From Acidobacteriota bacterium (GTDB taxonomy: Bacteria > Acidobacteriota > Vicinamibacteria > Vicinamibacterales > UBA2999), in assembly GCA_030650395.1 (NCBI GenBank), contig JAUSDY010000030.1, positions 1 to 64,000 on the forward strand: DNA of 64,000 nucleotides, given 5' to 3'. The notes under the pieces are model-generated. The model was not told the origin of the DNA. It saw nothing but the letters and a program-made list of their open reading frames with translations, and searched no databases. The translations under genes were made by a program, and so were the position numbers. Positions 33,059 to 41,694 of this stretch are shown one piece after another. Position 1 is the stretch's first letter, and every line of letters starts with the position of its first letter.

Positions 33059-33104
33059 ACAAACCTAAAGGTTTGTCGCCACGCTAAAGGTTTGTCGCCA
33101 CGCC
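33059..33104. repeat. Palindromic repeat ACAAACC-TAAA-GGTTTGT plus half copy
   Basis: ACAAACCTAAAGGTTTGT (33059-33076) is a perfect palindrome; a right-half copy CTAAAGGTTTGTCGCCACG follows at 33083-33101. Related copies lie at 37779-37800 and 46239-46288. Confidence 0.9.
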
Positions 33105-33158
33105 GTTCTTCCTCACCCGACCAGCGCGGCCGGTCGATGTCGGCGTGCGTTCGGCCAC

Positions 33159-35204
33159 TCAGGGAAGACCGTAGGCGACCAACTCGCCCGAATACGCACC
33201 GCCGCTGATGGCGACCACCAGGAACTGTTTGCCGTTCACCATGTAGGTCATGGGCGAGCCAGATTGTGGCGCCGGCATGAAGACCGCGCCGACTTCCGTG
33301 CCGGTCACCTTGTCGAACGCACGCAGCATGGCCCCGCGCTGGCCGGAAGGCGTCGGTCCATAGTTTTTTTCCCCGGCCACGACCAGCGTCCTGGTCACCA
33401 GGGTTCCCGAATTGTTGCCCGGGCGGCCCAGGGGCGGAAGGTTCAGCCCTTTGAGGGCCGGGTGATTGCGTATGGTCTCGGGAGTGGCGCCAAACGGCAC
33501 CTGCCATCGGAACTCGCCCTTGTCGAGATCGATCGCCGTGAGGCGACTATACGGCGGCTTCACAAGCGGCAGGCCCTGGATGTTCAGGCCCCCACCCCCG
33601 CCACCTTCCGGCGCGGGCTCCGCTGGCGGCGCTGCGGAGGCCGCACCGGAGCCGGAACCGCCCGTGCGTCGAGCGCCCGACAGCACTGTGCCTTGAAAAT
33701 ACGGTACGTCCGACGCCCCGGGTGGTGGCGGAACCAGGCCGAGCGTCGCAATCGCGGTCTGCGACGCGACGAAGACTGTGTGCGTTTCGGGATCGTACGA
33801 TCCGCCGGGCCAGTTCGAGGCGGCCGCCTGGGCGCCCATCGTCAGCGTGGCAATCGGTCCCTCCGCCCTGCTGACCGACGGCGGCGTGAAGACAGGTCCG
33901 ATTCGGTAGCGTGACACCAGCTTCACCGCCTCAGCGCGCAACTGCGGTGTGAAGTCGATCAAGTCGTCGACCGCCAGCCCCGTCCCATCGTACGCCGGGG
34001 GCCTGATGGGAATCGGCTGTGTCGGCGCGTACCACTCACCCGGCGTGTCGCCCTTGGGTACCGGCCGTTCCTCGATGGGCCAAATCGGCTCGCCGGTTTC
34101 CCGATTGAGGACGTACAGAAATGCCTGCTTGGTCGGCTGGGCAAGCGCCTTGACAGTCCGGCCGTTGACGGTGATGTCGGCGAGAATCGGGGCGCATGGA
34201 ATGTCCATGTCCCAGATGCCGTGGTGCACCAGCTGATAGTGCCAGCGCCGGCGGCCGGTCGCGAGTTCCACAGCGACGATACTCTCGCTGAACAGGTTAT
34301 GGCCCGGACGATCGCCGCCGTAGTAGTCGTGGGTCGGCATTTCCACCGGCAAGTAGGCGAGGCCAAGGGCCTCGTCCGCGGACATCTGCGCCCACACGCC
34401 CGTGTTACCGGTGTAGACGGCCGATTCGTCTTCCCAGGTGTCGTGGCCAAAATCGCCCCGCGAGGGAATGGTTCGAAACAGCCACAGTCGCTTGCCGGTC
34501 CGCACGTCGAAGCCCCGCACGTAACCCTTGATGTTTTTCTTGCTCTTGGGGTTCGCACCGGTCTCGAACGCCGCTCCCACGATCACCACATTGCGCGCCA
34601 CCAGCGGAGTGGCGTGCAGACCGACTGCCGCCGTGATCGGATCGACCACCTGGTCGAAATCCTGTTTCAGATCGACAATCCCGCCGCGACCGAACTCCCG
34701 CACCGGCTGGCCATTTCGGGCGTCCAGCGCGACCAGCTGGTACCCTGGCGTGACATACAGGATGCGCTCCTGTTTGCCGTCGGTCCAGTACGCGAGACCG
34801 CGGCCCGACAGTTGTCGCGGCGCGGCCTGTCCGCGCGCGCCCTCGTTCTCGCTGTGCACCCAGAGCAGCTCACCGGTCGCCGCAGCGACGGCAAAGACGG
34901 CGCGCCTCGTGCCACCGGTTGAGAACAGTCGACCGTTGACCATCAACGGCGTCGACTGAAAATTGAACTCCCGCTGCGGACCAAGGTTATCGGTCTTGAA
35001 TCGCCACATCGGCACGAGGCTGGAAAAATTGTCGCGGTGGATTTGATCGAGCGGCGAATAGCGGGTGTTGCCGAGGTCACCTCCGTAGGTCGGCCATTCG
35101 CCGTTGCTGGGGCCCGACTGCCCTCGAACCACGGGCCCGCCGCACACGAGCACGACAACAATCGCCAGGGAGCCCAGTGTCCATACCATCGGCTTTTTTA
35201 ACAT
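33159..35204 (-). CDS. PQQ-dependent dehydrogenase (quinoprotein, 8-bladed propeller)
   Basis: This protein of about 681 residues starts at ATG 35204 (MLKKPMVWTLGSLAIVVVLV), preceded by GAGAGGA; the signal peptide ends near VVRGQ. The body has the W-motif repeats of membrane-type glucose or alcohol quinoproteins: GEWPTYGGDLGNTRYSPLDQ, WVHSENEGARGQAAPRQLSG, GKRLWLFRTIP, and YVLNRETGEPIWPIEERPVP. It oxidises a sugar or alcohol in the periplasm and passes electrons to quinone or cytochrome; the exact substrate is not readable. A glycine-rich insert (EGGGGGGLN) lies before the last blades. The amidohydrolase gene ends 17 bp upstream on the same strand, so they are probably co-transcribed. Confidence 0.92.
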   Translation of the reverse strand: MLKKPMVWTLGSLAIVVVLVCGGPVVRGQSGPSNGEWPTYGGDLGNTRYSPLDQIHRDNFSSLVPMWRFKTDNLGPQREFNFQSTPLMVNGRLFSTGGTRRAVFAVAAATGELLWVHSENEGARGQAAPRQLSGRGLAYWTDGKQERILYVTPGYQLVALDARNGQPVREFGRGGIVDLKQDFDQVVDPITAAVGLHATPLVARNVVIVGAAFETGANPKSKKNIKGYVRGFDVRTGKRLWLFRTIPSRGDFGHDTWEDESAVYTGNTGVWAQMSADEALGLAYLPVEMPTHDYYGGDRPGHNLFSESIVAVELATGRRRWHYQLVHHGIWDMDIPCAPILADITVNGRTVKALAQPTKQAFLYVLNRETGEPIWPIEERPVPKGDTPGEWYAPTQPIPIRPPAYDGTGLAVDDLIDFTPQLRAEAVKLVSRYRIGPVFTPPSVSRAEGPIATLTMGAQAAASNWPGGSYDPETHTVFVASQTAIATLGLVPPPPGASDVPYFQGTVLSGARRTGGSGSGAASAAPPAEPAPEGGGGGGLNIQGLPLVKPPYSRLTAIDLDKGEFRWQVPFGATPETIRNHPALKGLNLPPLGRPGNNSGTLVTRTLVVAGEKNYGPTPSGQRGAMLRAFDKVTGTEVGAVFMPAPQSGSPMTYMVNGKQFLVVAISGGAYSGELVAYGLP

Positions 35205-35221
35205 GCTGGTCCTCTCGGGTG

Positions 35222-36598
35222 TCAATTGACTCGAGCACCGGTCCAGCCGGCTCTCATCCGCGCCCGATCCACTTCCTTTCCTCGAAGATAGACCCGGGCA
35301 ATGCGTCGTGTATTGGTGATGTCGTCCAGCGGGTTGGCGTCGAGCACGACAAAGTCTGCGCTCTTGCCCGGAGCGATGGTCCCGAGCGCATCCAGATCGA
35401 GAATCTCCGCGGAGGTTCGCGTGGCGGCAACCAGCGCTTGCGCCGGAGTCATGCCTGCCGCCACCAGGTTCTCCACTTCGGTGTGCATCGTCCAGCCGAT
35501 GAATTGATCGCCCAGCTGCCCGCCGCCGTCGGTTCCGGCGCCGATCCGCACACCAGCGTCGTTCAGTCGGCGAATACCGGCCGCCAACCGTGCCCAGTTG
35601 GCTTCCCCGCGCGTGCGCGCCTCAGGAATCTCGGACGCGAGCCGATCGCGCAGCCGCTTGATTTGCTCCGGGCGGACCGTTTCGGTGATCAGCGGATGCG
35701 TCGGGTTGAGCCAAGGCGCGTAGATCTGGCGCCGCGGCCCGCCGAGCGCCGAGAGCACGGCGGTCTTTGGATGCTGTTTGAATAACTCCACCAGTTCGTC
35801 ATCGACGTCGCCGATCATGTGCGCGAAAATATCCACGCCCGCTCGCAGCAGCGCCTTGGCGTCGGCCAGGCCGGTCGCATGCACCGCGACGCGCAGCTTA
35901 CGTTTGTGCGCCTCGTCGATGATCGCGGTGTACAGCTCCGGCGGGAGCTTCCGCACACTCCCGCCCCGGTCGTCAACCCAAGTCTTCACGATCTTCACGT
36001 TCCGCTCCGCCAATTCCTGCACGGCTGTCCTGGCATCGGCTTCGGTCCTGATGACGTAGGCGGCGTGCCGCATGTTATCGGGCTTCACCTCGTCTTCGGG
36101 GGCCAAACCGCGCCCGGCTGTCAGGAAACGCGCGGCGTCTGGGTATTGGCCCGATTGAATCTCGTCTCGCAATCCGTACCACGCGTCTCCGAAATCGGAT
36201 CCCATGGCCTGGCTGGCAGCCACGCCAAAATACGCGAAGCGGTACATGTGATCGAGGATGTGCTCCCGTGTGTAGTTCTGCGGGCCGCTGGTCAGGTGCT
36301 TCATGTAGCCGATGTGCGAATGCGCATCGACGAGCCCCGGAATCACCGTGGTGCCTGTGAGGTCGACTCGTGCCGCGCCGGCCGGCACTTCGACCGCGCC
36401 CCGGCGTCCGACGCGGGCAATCTTGTCGTTGTCGACCAGGATGGCCGCGTTCTCGATCGGCGCCGAACCATCGCCCACAATCACGCGGGCGCCTTCGAAC
36501 ACCGTGACGTGGCCCGATGGCGGCGTGTCTTGGGCCGGTGGCGACGAACACGCCGACAGGATCAGGTGACCGAGGAGCCCTAGTGTCAGCGGACGCAT
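35222..36598 (-). CDS. Amidohydrolase-family lipoprotein
   Basis: This protein of 458 residues starts at ATG 36598 (MRPLTLGLLGHLILSACSSP); a lipobox LSAC marks it as an exported lipoprotein. The amidohydrolase fold is complete: the beta-sandwich (GARVIVGDGSAPIENAAILV), the metal HxH in VDAHSHIG, the lysine-type ligand region NVKIVKTWVDDR, the histidine of VAVHATGL and HMIGD, and the catalytic aspartate in GAGTDGGG. Relatives are imidazolonepropionase-like and Xaa-Pro dipeptidase-like hydrolases; substrate is unknown. It is upstream of, and likely in one operon with, the PQQ dehydrogenase. Confidence 0.88.
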   Translation of the reverse strand: MRPLTLGLLGHLILSACSSPPAQDTPPSGHVTVFEGARVIVGDGSAPIENAAILVDNDKIARVGRRGAVEVPAGAARVDLTGTTVIPGLVDAHSHIGYMKHLTSGPQNYTREHILDHMYRFAYFGVAASQAMGSDFGDAWYGLRDEIQSGQYPDAARFLTAGRGLAPEDEVKPDNMRHAAYVIRTEADARTAVQELAERNVKIVKTWVDDRGGSVRKLPPELYTAIIDEAHKRKLRVAVHATGLADAKALLRAGVDIFAHMIGDVDDELVELFKQHPKTAVLSALGGPRRQIYAPWLNPTHPLITETVRPEQIKRLRDRLASEIPEARTRGEANWARLAAGIRRLNDAGVRIGAGTDGGGQLGDQFIGWTMHTEVENLVAAGMTPAQALVAATRTSAEILDLDALGTIAPGKSADFVVLDANPLDDITNTRRIARVYLRGKEVDRARMRAGWTGARVN

Positions 36599-36636
36599 AG
36601 CGTTCCTCACCCTGGAGGCGCGGTCAGGCGGCAGGC

Positions 36637-37199
36637 TCATTTCTTCAGTAACGCGGTCCAGTTGAGAACCACCGTAATCGATGGAGGCGTCGTGCCTTCG
36701 ATCGGCGCCTTCATCAGAAATCGCCGTCCGTCGGCCGCAGGAACGTAGTCCATCCGGTAGGCGTTCATGTTCGTAGAAAGCGCGGTCTTGAACAGAGGGG
36801 TCACCGCTCCGGGCTCGAACGCCGGCTGCGTCCGAACGGCAACGGCCATCAACATTCCGTCCGACCGCAGGTAGAACAGCTCGCGGCCGTCCTTGCTCCA
36901 TCGTGGCTGCGAGCCGCCGCCAGTCGATACGGTTGTTTTCTGAGCGATACCCAAATCGGGAAAACTCTGAACGTAGATCTCGTACTTCCCGGACTCGTCC
37001 GAGGCGTACGCGATCCATCGGCTATCGGGCGACACGGCCCCTTGGACTTCGTTGTATTGAGCACGAGCGATGGAAATCGGTTTCGCGACCTGCGATCGAG
37101 CCTCGTGTCGCGCGCTTTGTAGACCTCGCCCATCCCGCCGGCGCCAAGCGGCGACAGGATTTCATACGGGCCGAGCCGGGCGCCGATGCTGAGCGGCAT
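36637..37199 (-). pseudogene. Ser/Thr kinase with TolB-like sensor, internal deletion
   Basis: From ATG 37199 the N-terminus of a Pkn-type kinase is read ([20 protein letters not shown], then [14 protein letters not shown]). The kinase domain then breaks off within about 40 codons. In another frame the C-terminal WD40/TolB-like propeller continues: [29 protein letters not shown], and [18 protein letters not shown]. The deletion has removed nearly the whole kinase and joined the first codons to the last two propeller blades. No functional product is expected. Confidence 0.8.
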
Positions 37200-37268
37200 T
37201 TAGAGGGTTCGCGCATTATACCGGGCGACACGCCCGCCGGGCCGGGGCGGCGGCGCGTACCGGTGCCA

Positions 37269-37291
37269 AGGGGGCGCTCCAGGCGCCCCCC
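37269..37291. repeat. GC-rich hairpin
   Basis: AGGGGGCGC and GGCGCCCCCCT pair around TCCA, giving a very stable hairpin just upstream of the short vapB-like frame. Confidence 0.6.
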
Positions 37292-37294
37292 TGG

Positions 37295-37399
37295 ATGCGT
37301 GGGTTCGGGGCGCTCCGGACGCTGACGAAGGAAACCGCACGAATTCAGGCGCGTATCGATCGCGAGTTCGAGGTCGTCGAGCCGCAGGACCGCGAGTGA
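37295..37399 (+). CDS. Short VapB-like antitoxin frame
   Basis: This 34-codon frame, MRGFGALRTLTKETARIQAR followed by IDREFEVVEPQDRE, overlaps the vapC start by 4 bp (GTGA), as antitoxin genes usually do. It is much shorter than normal VapB proteins (60-85 residues) and lacks a recognisable DNA-binding domain. A strong hairpin sits directly before the ATG. It is either the tail of an antitoxin whose front was deleted or a coupling leader. Low confidence. Confidence 0.35.
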   Translation: MRGFGALRTLTKETARIQARIDREFEVVEPQDRE

Positions 37400-37776
37400 T
37401 CCTCGACACCAATGCCCTTTCGGCCTTCATCGACGGCGACCGGGCGGTCGGCGAACATTTGGCGGCCGGCCACAGGCACCCCGCGATCCCAGTCATCGTG
37501 CTGGGTGAATTCCGGTATGGCGTTGCCGGGTCCCGGCACCGGGCCGCCTACGAAGCGTGGCTCGACGCGCACCTCGCGGACTTCGACGTCCTCTCGGTGA
37601 CCGAAGCCACGGCGGTCGTCTACGCCGATCTCCGGGTCGCCCTCAAGAAGGCCGGCCACCCCATGCCCGCGAACGACGCCTGGATTTCCGCGTTGGCCCT
37701 CGAGCATCGCCTGCCCGTGCTGACGCGCGACGTGCACTTCGACGCGGTGCCGGGCCTTAGACGAGTCGGGTGGTAA
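37396..37776 (+). CDS. vapC: VapC-type PIN-domain toxin ribonuclease
   Basis: This 126-residue PIN-domain protein starts at GTG 37396 (MILDTNALSAFIDGD). The four acidic metal ligands are present: D4 in LDTN, E in VLGEFRYGV, D in ANDAWISALALEH, and D in LTRDVHFD. PIN toxins cleave tRNA or rRNA when free of their VapB partner. The upstream frame overlapping by 4 bp is only 34 codons long, so the partner may be damaged. It ends just before a palindromic repeat. Confidence 0.9.
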   Translation: MILDTNALSAFIDGDRAVGEHLAAGHRHPAIPVIVLGEFRYGVAGSRHRAAYEAWLDAHLADFDVLSVTEATAVVYADLRVALKKAGHPMPANDAWISALALEHRLPVLTRDVHFDAVPGLRRVGW

Positions 37777-37778
37777 TT

Positions 37779-37800
37779 GGACAAACCTAAAGGTTTGTCC
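37779..37800. repeat. Palindromic repeat GGACAAACC-TAAA-GGTTTGTCC
   Basis: This is a 22-nt perfect palindrome between convergent vapC and the propeller gene, followed by CTAC. It has the same arms as 33059-33076 and 46239-46260. Confidence 0.9.
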
Positions 37801-37811
37801 CTACATCAGCT

Positions 37812-39035
37812 CTACGGCGTGCGCGGCCAGACGGTGCCCTGGTGGAGCGAGGTCACGGGCGCCAGGCCCTTGTTGACGAACTTCTGCAGGCGCTTGCCTT
37901 CCCAGGTTTCAGTCGTGTAGAGGTTGCCCTGCGAGTCCACGGCAATGCTGTGCACGCCGTAGAACTGTCCGGGCTGGCGGCCGCCGTCGCCGAAGCTCGT
38001 GAGGATCTGCATGGTGTCGCGCTGCAGGATGTAGATGCGGTCGTTGATGCCGTCGGCGACATACAGGAACCGCTGCTGCGGGTCCTTCGAGAACGCGACG
38101 TCCCACACCGAGCCGGACGCCTTGGTGTTCTTCGCGATGAACACTTCCTTCACGAACGTGCCATCGGGACGGAAGACCTGGATGCGATCGTTGACGCGAT
38201 CGCACACATACACGAAGCCGTCGTGGGACAAGTCGGCGCAGTGCACGGGATTGCGGAAGTGCGGAAACGGCGGCGCCGCGGGGTCATACGTCCCGAGCGG
38301 GACTGTGTCGTCCGGCGGCTTGCCGTACGCGCCCCAGAAGCGCTTCATCTTGCCGGTGCCGGCGTCGAGCACGGCCACGCGGCGGTTGAAGTAGCCGTCG
38401 GCGATGTAGGCCTCGTTGGCCTTCGGATCGACGAAGATCTTGGCCACCCGGCCGAAGTTGGCCGGGTCGCTGCTGCCGGGCGTGAACGTCGGTTGTCCCT
38501 CCGCATTCTTGCCGGTCTGCCGCGCGTTCGGCTTGCCGTACTGGGCGACGAACTTGCCATCCTGCGTGAACTTCATGATCTGGGAGTCGCCCGGACCGTT
38601 GCCGCCGATCCACACCATCCCGGTGTGATCGACGAAAATCCCATGGTTCGACGTCGGCCAGTCGTAGCCCGGCCCGGGCCCGCCCCAGTTGTGGATCAAG
38701 TTCCCCTGACGATCGAAGGCGAGCACGCCGGGCGCGCCGGCGCAGCAGTCTCCGGCCTTCAACTCCAGTGCCTTCTCGTTGGCGGCGAGCGTCGCCGAGC
38801 CGCGGTGCACGATCCACACCTGATCGCGCTCATCGACCCACACGCCGATGGCGTTGCCGAGCAGCCAATGATTCGGTAACGGCTTGGGCCAGAACGGGTC
38901 GACCTCGAACCGCGGCGCCTGGACGCCGCCCCGGGTTTGAGCGACCGCGATCTTCTGGACGGCAAACTGGCCGACCCCGAGTGCGACGAAGAGGACGAGT
39001 AACGCGCCACCGGCTTGAAAACGATTCCATTTCAT
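37812..39035 (-). CDS. Exported NHL-repeat beta-propeller protein
   Basis: This 407-residue protein has a signal peptide (FQAGGALLVLFVALGVGQFA, ending AVAQ) and six NHL-like blades: PGVLAFDRQGNLIHNWGGPG, GIFVDHTGMVWIGGNG, RVAKIFVDPKANEAYIADGY, CADLSHDGFVYVCDRVNDRI, FLYVADGINDRIYI, and SIAVDSQGNLYTTETWEGKR. Such propellers resemble the lyase domain of peptidylglycine amidating enzymes, but the zinc histidines are not convincingly in place, so no enzymatic call is made. Two adjacent cysteines (GDCCAGAP) are unusual. It is a large expanded family in Acidobacteria. Confidence 0.85.
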   Translation of the reverse strand: MKWNRFQAGGALLVLFVALGVGQFAVQKIAVAQTRGGVQAPRFEVDPFWPKPLPNHWLLGNAIGVWVDERDQVWIVHRGSATLAANEKALELKAGDCCAGAPGVLAFDRQGNLIHNWGGPGPGYDWPTSNHGIFVDHTGMVWIGGNGPGDSQIMKFTQDGKFVAQYGKPNARQTGKNAEGQPTFTPGSSDPANFGRVAKIFVDPKANEAYIADGYFNRRVAVLDAGTGKMKRFWGAYGKPPDDTVPLGTYDPAAPPFPHFRNPVHCADLSHDGFVYVCDRVNDRIQVFRPDGTFVKEVFIAKNTKASGSVWDVAFSKDPQQRFLYVADGINDRIYILQRDTMQILTSFGDGGRQPGQFYGVHSIAVDSQGNLYTTETWEGKRLQKFVNKGLAPVTSLHQGTVWPRTP

Positions 39036-39089
39036 AGCGGCCTCCGCAAAGAAACAGGGCGGCCGCGAGGGCCACCCCTTTACCCGGGG

Positions 39090-39114
39090 CCCCAGCGCGG
39101 CAGCCGCGCTGGGG
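39090..39114. repeat. GC-rich palindrome CCCCAGCGCGG-CAG-CCGCGCTGGGG
   Basis: An 11-bp perfect stem with a CAG loop. A close relative, with GGCAGCC centre and TGGG flank, lies at 59718-59743 inside the end of the TrmH gene. Confidence 0.85.
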
Positions 39115-39138
39115 TGGAAGAAACGAACGTGTGAGAGA

Positions 39139-40422
39139 TCAACAGGTAAACAGCTTGATGGTGAGCACCGGCTGGCTGCCCGATCCCGATGTCACCGTGT
39201 CCGTGCCGCTTGGATCGGTCACGGTCACCGTCACATTCAACGCGCTGTCGGCGCCTTCGGCGGTAGAGCCTGCGCCGTTGCACTGTTCGGTGAACGTGAA
39301 GTTCGGGCTCGTGCTGGTCTGCGTTTTCGTGATCGTGGTGGCGCCGTACAGGTACGTCGCGGTCCACGCGAAGGTCGCCGTCGCCGATGTGACATTCGAG
39401 GTGGCCGCAAACACGCATGGCGTGGCGGTCGATCGAATGTGACAGCTCGTGCCCGTCCCGGTTCCCCGGAACGGATCGCTCATCGTGAACGCCGTGGCCA
39501 GCGCCGCGCCGGCCTGGTTGATGTCGAGCAGCGTCGAGCCATTGGTCCAGCGCACGCGAATTTGTCCCGACCGCGCGTTACCCGTGTTTGGAGCCACGGT
39601 GTAGGTCAGCGTCCCCGTATCCGAGCCGGTGCCCCCGCCCGTGATCGAGACGAATGAGGCGAGGACGTCGGAACTATACGTACAGCCGCTCGAGATCTTG
39701 GTGACCGTCACGGTGAAGGTACCGCCGGCGGCCGGCACGGTCTGGCTCGACGGAGAGATGCCGTAAAGACACGGCTGCACAAAGCAGGTCGCCGCGACAC
39801 CGCCGCCGTCGATCTGCGAGAACACCTTGTCGACCGACGTAGTGTGGTCGCACGCGTTGACGCGGTAACGGAGATATTCCTGCGTCCAGATCACGCCGCC
39901 CTCTCGGTCGGCGAACAACGGGTTCTGACCGCGCCCCATCGCCCCGTATTTCGATTCGAGCGAGTTTCGGAACTCGAACGAGTCGCCGCGGCCCGGGAAC
40001 AACACCAGGCCGTCCGGCGGCGCGCCGCACACCCCGCCGGCCGCGTTGCCGTCGATCTGCGTCATCACGCGCTGCAGGGCGGTGCCGTGGTCGCAGCCGT
40101 TGACGCGGTAGCGGATGTATTCCTGCGTCCAGACCACTTCGCCTTCGATGTCGACCGTCGTCGGCGACCCGCCGCGACGGAGGCCGTCTCGATACTTGCC
40201 CTCGAGGCTGTTGCGGAATGCAAACGAGTCGTTGCGGCCAGGAAACGACACATCCATCGGACCTGACACGCCGCCGGGCGCCACCGATGAGGCACCGAGC
40301 AGCGATCCAGGCGCCGCCGCCGAAGGCGCCGTCGGCGAACCTGCCGAAGACCGTTCGGGGTTGCGGGAACATCCCGCGACCAGGGCGAGCGTGCAAAGTA
40401 GCAGCGTCAGGTAATGTGACAT
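39139..40422 (-). CDS. Lipoprotein with duplicated DSFxFRNSLExKY domain and BACON-like domain
   Basis: This 427-residue protein starts at ATG 40422 (MSHYLTLLLCTLALVAGCSR); the lipobox cysteine is residue 18. Residues about 60-128 and 142-209 are two copies of one domain: FPGRNDSFAFRNSLEGKY / FPGRGDSFEFRNSLESKY, and WTQEYIRYRVNGCDH / WTQEYLRYRVNACDH. About 220-310 is a BACON-like strand-rich domain (SPSSQTVPAAGGTFTVTV, SGQIRVRWTNGSTLLDINQA). The end is an Ig-like cysteine-containing module. BACON domains often bind mucin or carbohydrate. I do not recognise the duplicated domain; the function of the whole is unknown. It is likely surface exposed. Confidence 0.8.
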   Translation of the reverse strand: MSHYLTLLLCTLALVAGCSRNPERSSAGSPTAPSAAAPGSLLGASSVAPGGVSGPMDVSFPGRNDSFAFRNSLEGKYRDGLRRGGSPTTVDIEGEVVWTQEYIRYRVNGCDHGTALQRVMTQIDGNAAGGVCGAPPDGLVLFPGRGDSFEFRNSLESKYGAMGRGQNPLFADREGGVIWTQEYLRYRVNACDHTTSVDKVFSQIDGGGVAATCFVQPCLYGISPSSQTVPAAGGTFTVTVTKISSGCTYSSDVLASFVSITGGGTGSDTGTLTYTVAPNTGNARSGQIRVRWTNGSTLLDINQAGAALATAFTMSDPFRGTGTGTSCHIRSTATPCVFAATSNVTSATATFAWTATYLYGATTITKTQTSTSPNFTFTEQCNGAGSTAEGADSALNVTVTVTDPSGTDTVTSGSGSQPVLTIKLFTC

Positions 40423-40560
40423 GAGGACTCTCCCGGAAGCCACAGACCGATTAGCAGGCGCGAGCATAAACGGATCGGTCACCAATCATAGTCCCGTCTG
40501 GCGATCCGGGTAGAGGCTTTCACACATCTGCGCAACGCGTCGTCCCACTACGGACCCTCG

Positions 40561-40596
40561 GTTTGTTATTTGTAATTGGTTATTGGTTATTGCGGT
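40561..40596. repeat. AT-rich short-word repeat (GTTATTNGTAATTNGTTATT)
   Basis: TTTGTTATTTGTAATTGGTT followed by ATTGGTTATT stands out in GC-rich DNA. A second copy, TTTGTTATTCGTAATTCGTT followed by ATTGGTTATT, lies at 63134-63163. Both sit directly at the stop codon of a leftward gene. Confidence 0.8.
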
Positions 40597-41669
40597 TTCT
40601 TAACGGCGAAGGGTCCGACTTCCGGTTGCCCTTGAGTGTTGGCCAGGTTGCCGAGCTCGGCGGCGACACCTCGCGCGATGGCCGCGGTTTCACTGCCGGC
40701 CTGGAAGCAGGTGAAGTCGGGGCGATCGCGCCACGCGAACGGGCCGCAGAGCCGCACGCCCGCCTTGACCGCGGCGTCGTGCACGATGTTGATGGCGCGT
40801 TCGTAGTCGGGCGTCCCCTGCCGGTATCCCGAGAAGTTGCCGAGGTCGCCGCTGGCGGCGAAGATCGCGCTCACGCCGGGGACTCTTGCGATCTCATCGG
40901 CGTTCTTCAAGCCCTCGAGCGTTTCGATCATCAGGACCAGCACGATGTTGTCGTTGATGGTGTTGCGGTAGCCACCGGGCACGCCGCCGTACATGGCGGC
41001 GTCGAACGCCGGGCCGCCGCCGCTGCTACGGCGCCCGAGCGGAGGGAAGTAGACCCAGTCGCGGGCCTGGATCGCCTCCGCCACGGTGTCGACGGTCGGC
41101 ACGACGATCACGAGCGCGCCGGCGTCGAGCGCGTGTTGAATCTCCCGCTCATCGGTGGCGGCGATGCGCGCGCCGGGCACCGCCTTGGCATGCGGACAGG
41201 TGCGCCACATCCGCGCCACCGCCTGCCAGTCCGTCTGACCGTGCTGCATCTCGGTCCAGATGAAGTCGTAGCCGGCACCGGCCATCGCGCAATACGTCGA
41301 GGGATCGGTCGCCCCGAACAACGTCCCTCCAGTGACCTTGCCACCTTGCGTCAGCTTGAGCTTGGCCGGGTTCCAGACCTTCGAGCCGGCAGGGGCGTTG
41401 AAGGCCGGGCCGTACTTCCACGTGGCCGGATCGAACGCGCCCTGGTTGATCGCGCCTGGGGGGGGCATCTGCTTGGCGCCGCTGTCTTTGCCCGCCGGCG
41501 CGGCCAGCGGGAATTGCGTGGCGCCGGGGTTCGGGTTGGTGGCGTAGGGATCGGCCGTTGGCGCCGGCGTCGGCGCGGGGCGCTGCGGTTGCGGCGCTTG
41601 GGCGCGCACACCGAGCGCGCTCAGTCCAATCGCCGTACAAAAAACTGCCGGACGAAGCATGCGTTTCAT
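40587..41669 (-). CDS. Exported HpcH/HpaI-family aldolase/citrate lyase
   Basis: This protein of 360 residues starts at ATG 41669 (MKRMLRPAVFCTAIGLSALG, cleavage near VRAQA), so a signal peptide precedes the enzyme. A proline-rich linker leads to the aldolase domain: TGGTLFGATDPSTYCAMAGA, YDFIWTEMQHGQTDWQAVAR, RIAATDEREIQHALDAGALV, and VLVLMIETLEGLKNADEIAR, where E and D are metal ligands. The family cleaves hydroxy-keto acids to pyruvate and an aldehyde, normally in the cytoplasm. Export is unusual. The gene start nearly touches that of the divergent galactokinase-like gene. Confidence 0.85.
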   Translation of the reverse strand: MKRMLRPAVFCTAIGLSALGVRAQAPQPQRPAPTPAPTADPYATNPNPGATQFPLAAPAGKDSGAKQMPPPGAINQGAFDPATWKYGPAFNAPAGSKVWNPAKLKLTQGGKVTGGTLFGATDPSTYCAMAGAGYDFIWTEMQHGQTDWQAVARMWRTCPHAKAVPGARIAATDEREIQHALDAGALVIVVPTVDTVAEAIQARDWVYFPPLGRRSSGGGPAFDAAMYGGVPGGYRNTINDNIVLVLMIETLEGLKNADEIARVPGVSAIFAASGDLGNFSGYRQGTPDYERAINIVHDAAVKAGVRLCGPFAWRDRPDFTCFQAGSETAAIARGVAAELGNLANTQGQPEVGPFAVKKPQ

Positions 41670-41694
41670 GCGCGCCACTGTAACATTGAAGCCC

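Noticed and set aside
32520..33062. 180-codon open frame on the - strand
   Set aside because: No domain-like pattern, and it overlaps the clear coiled-coil frame on the + strand.
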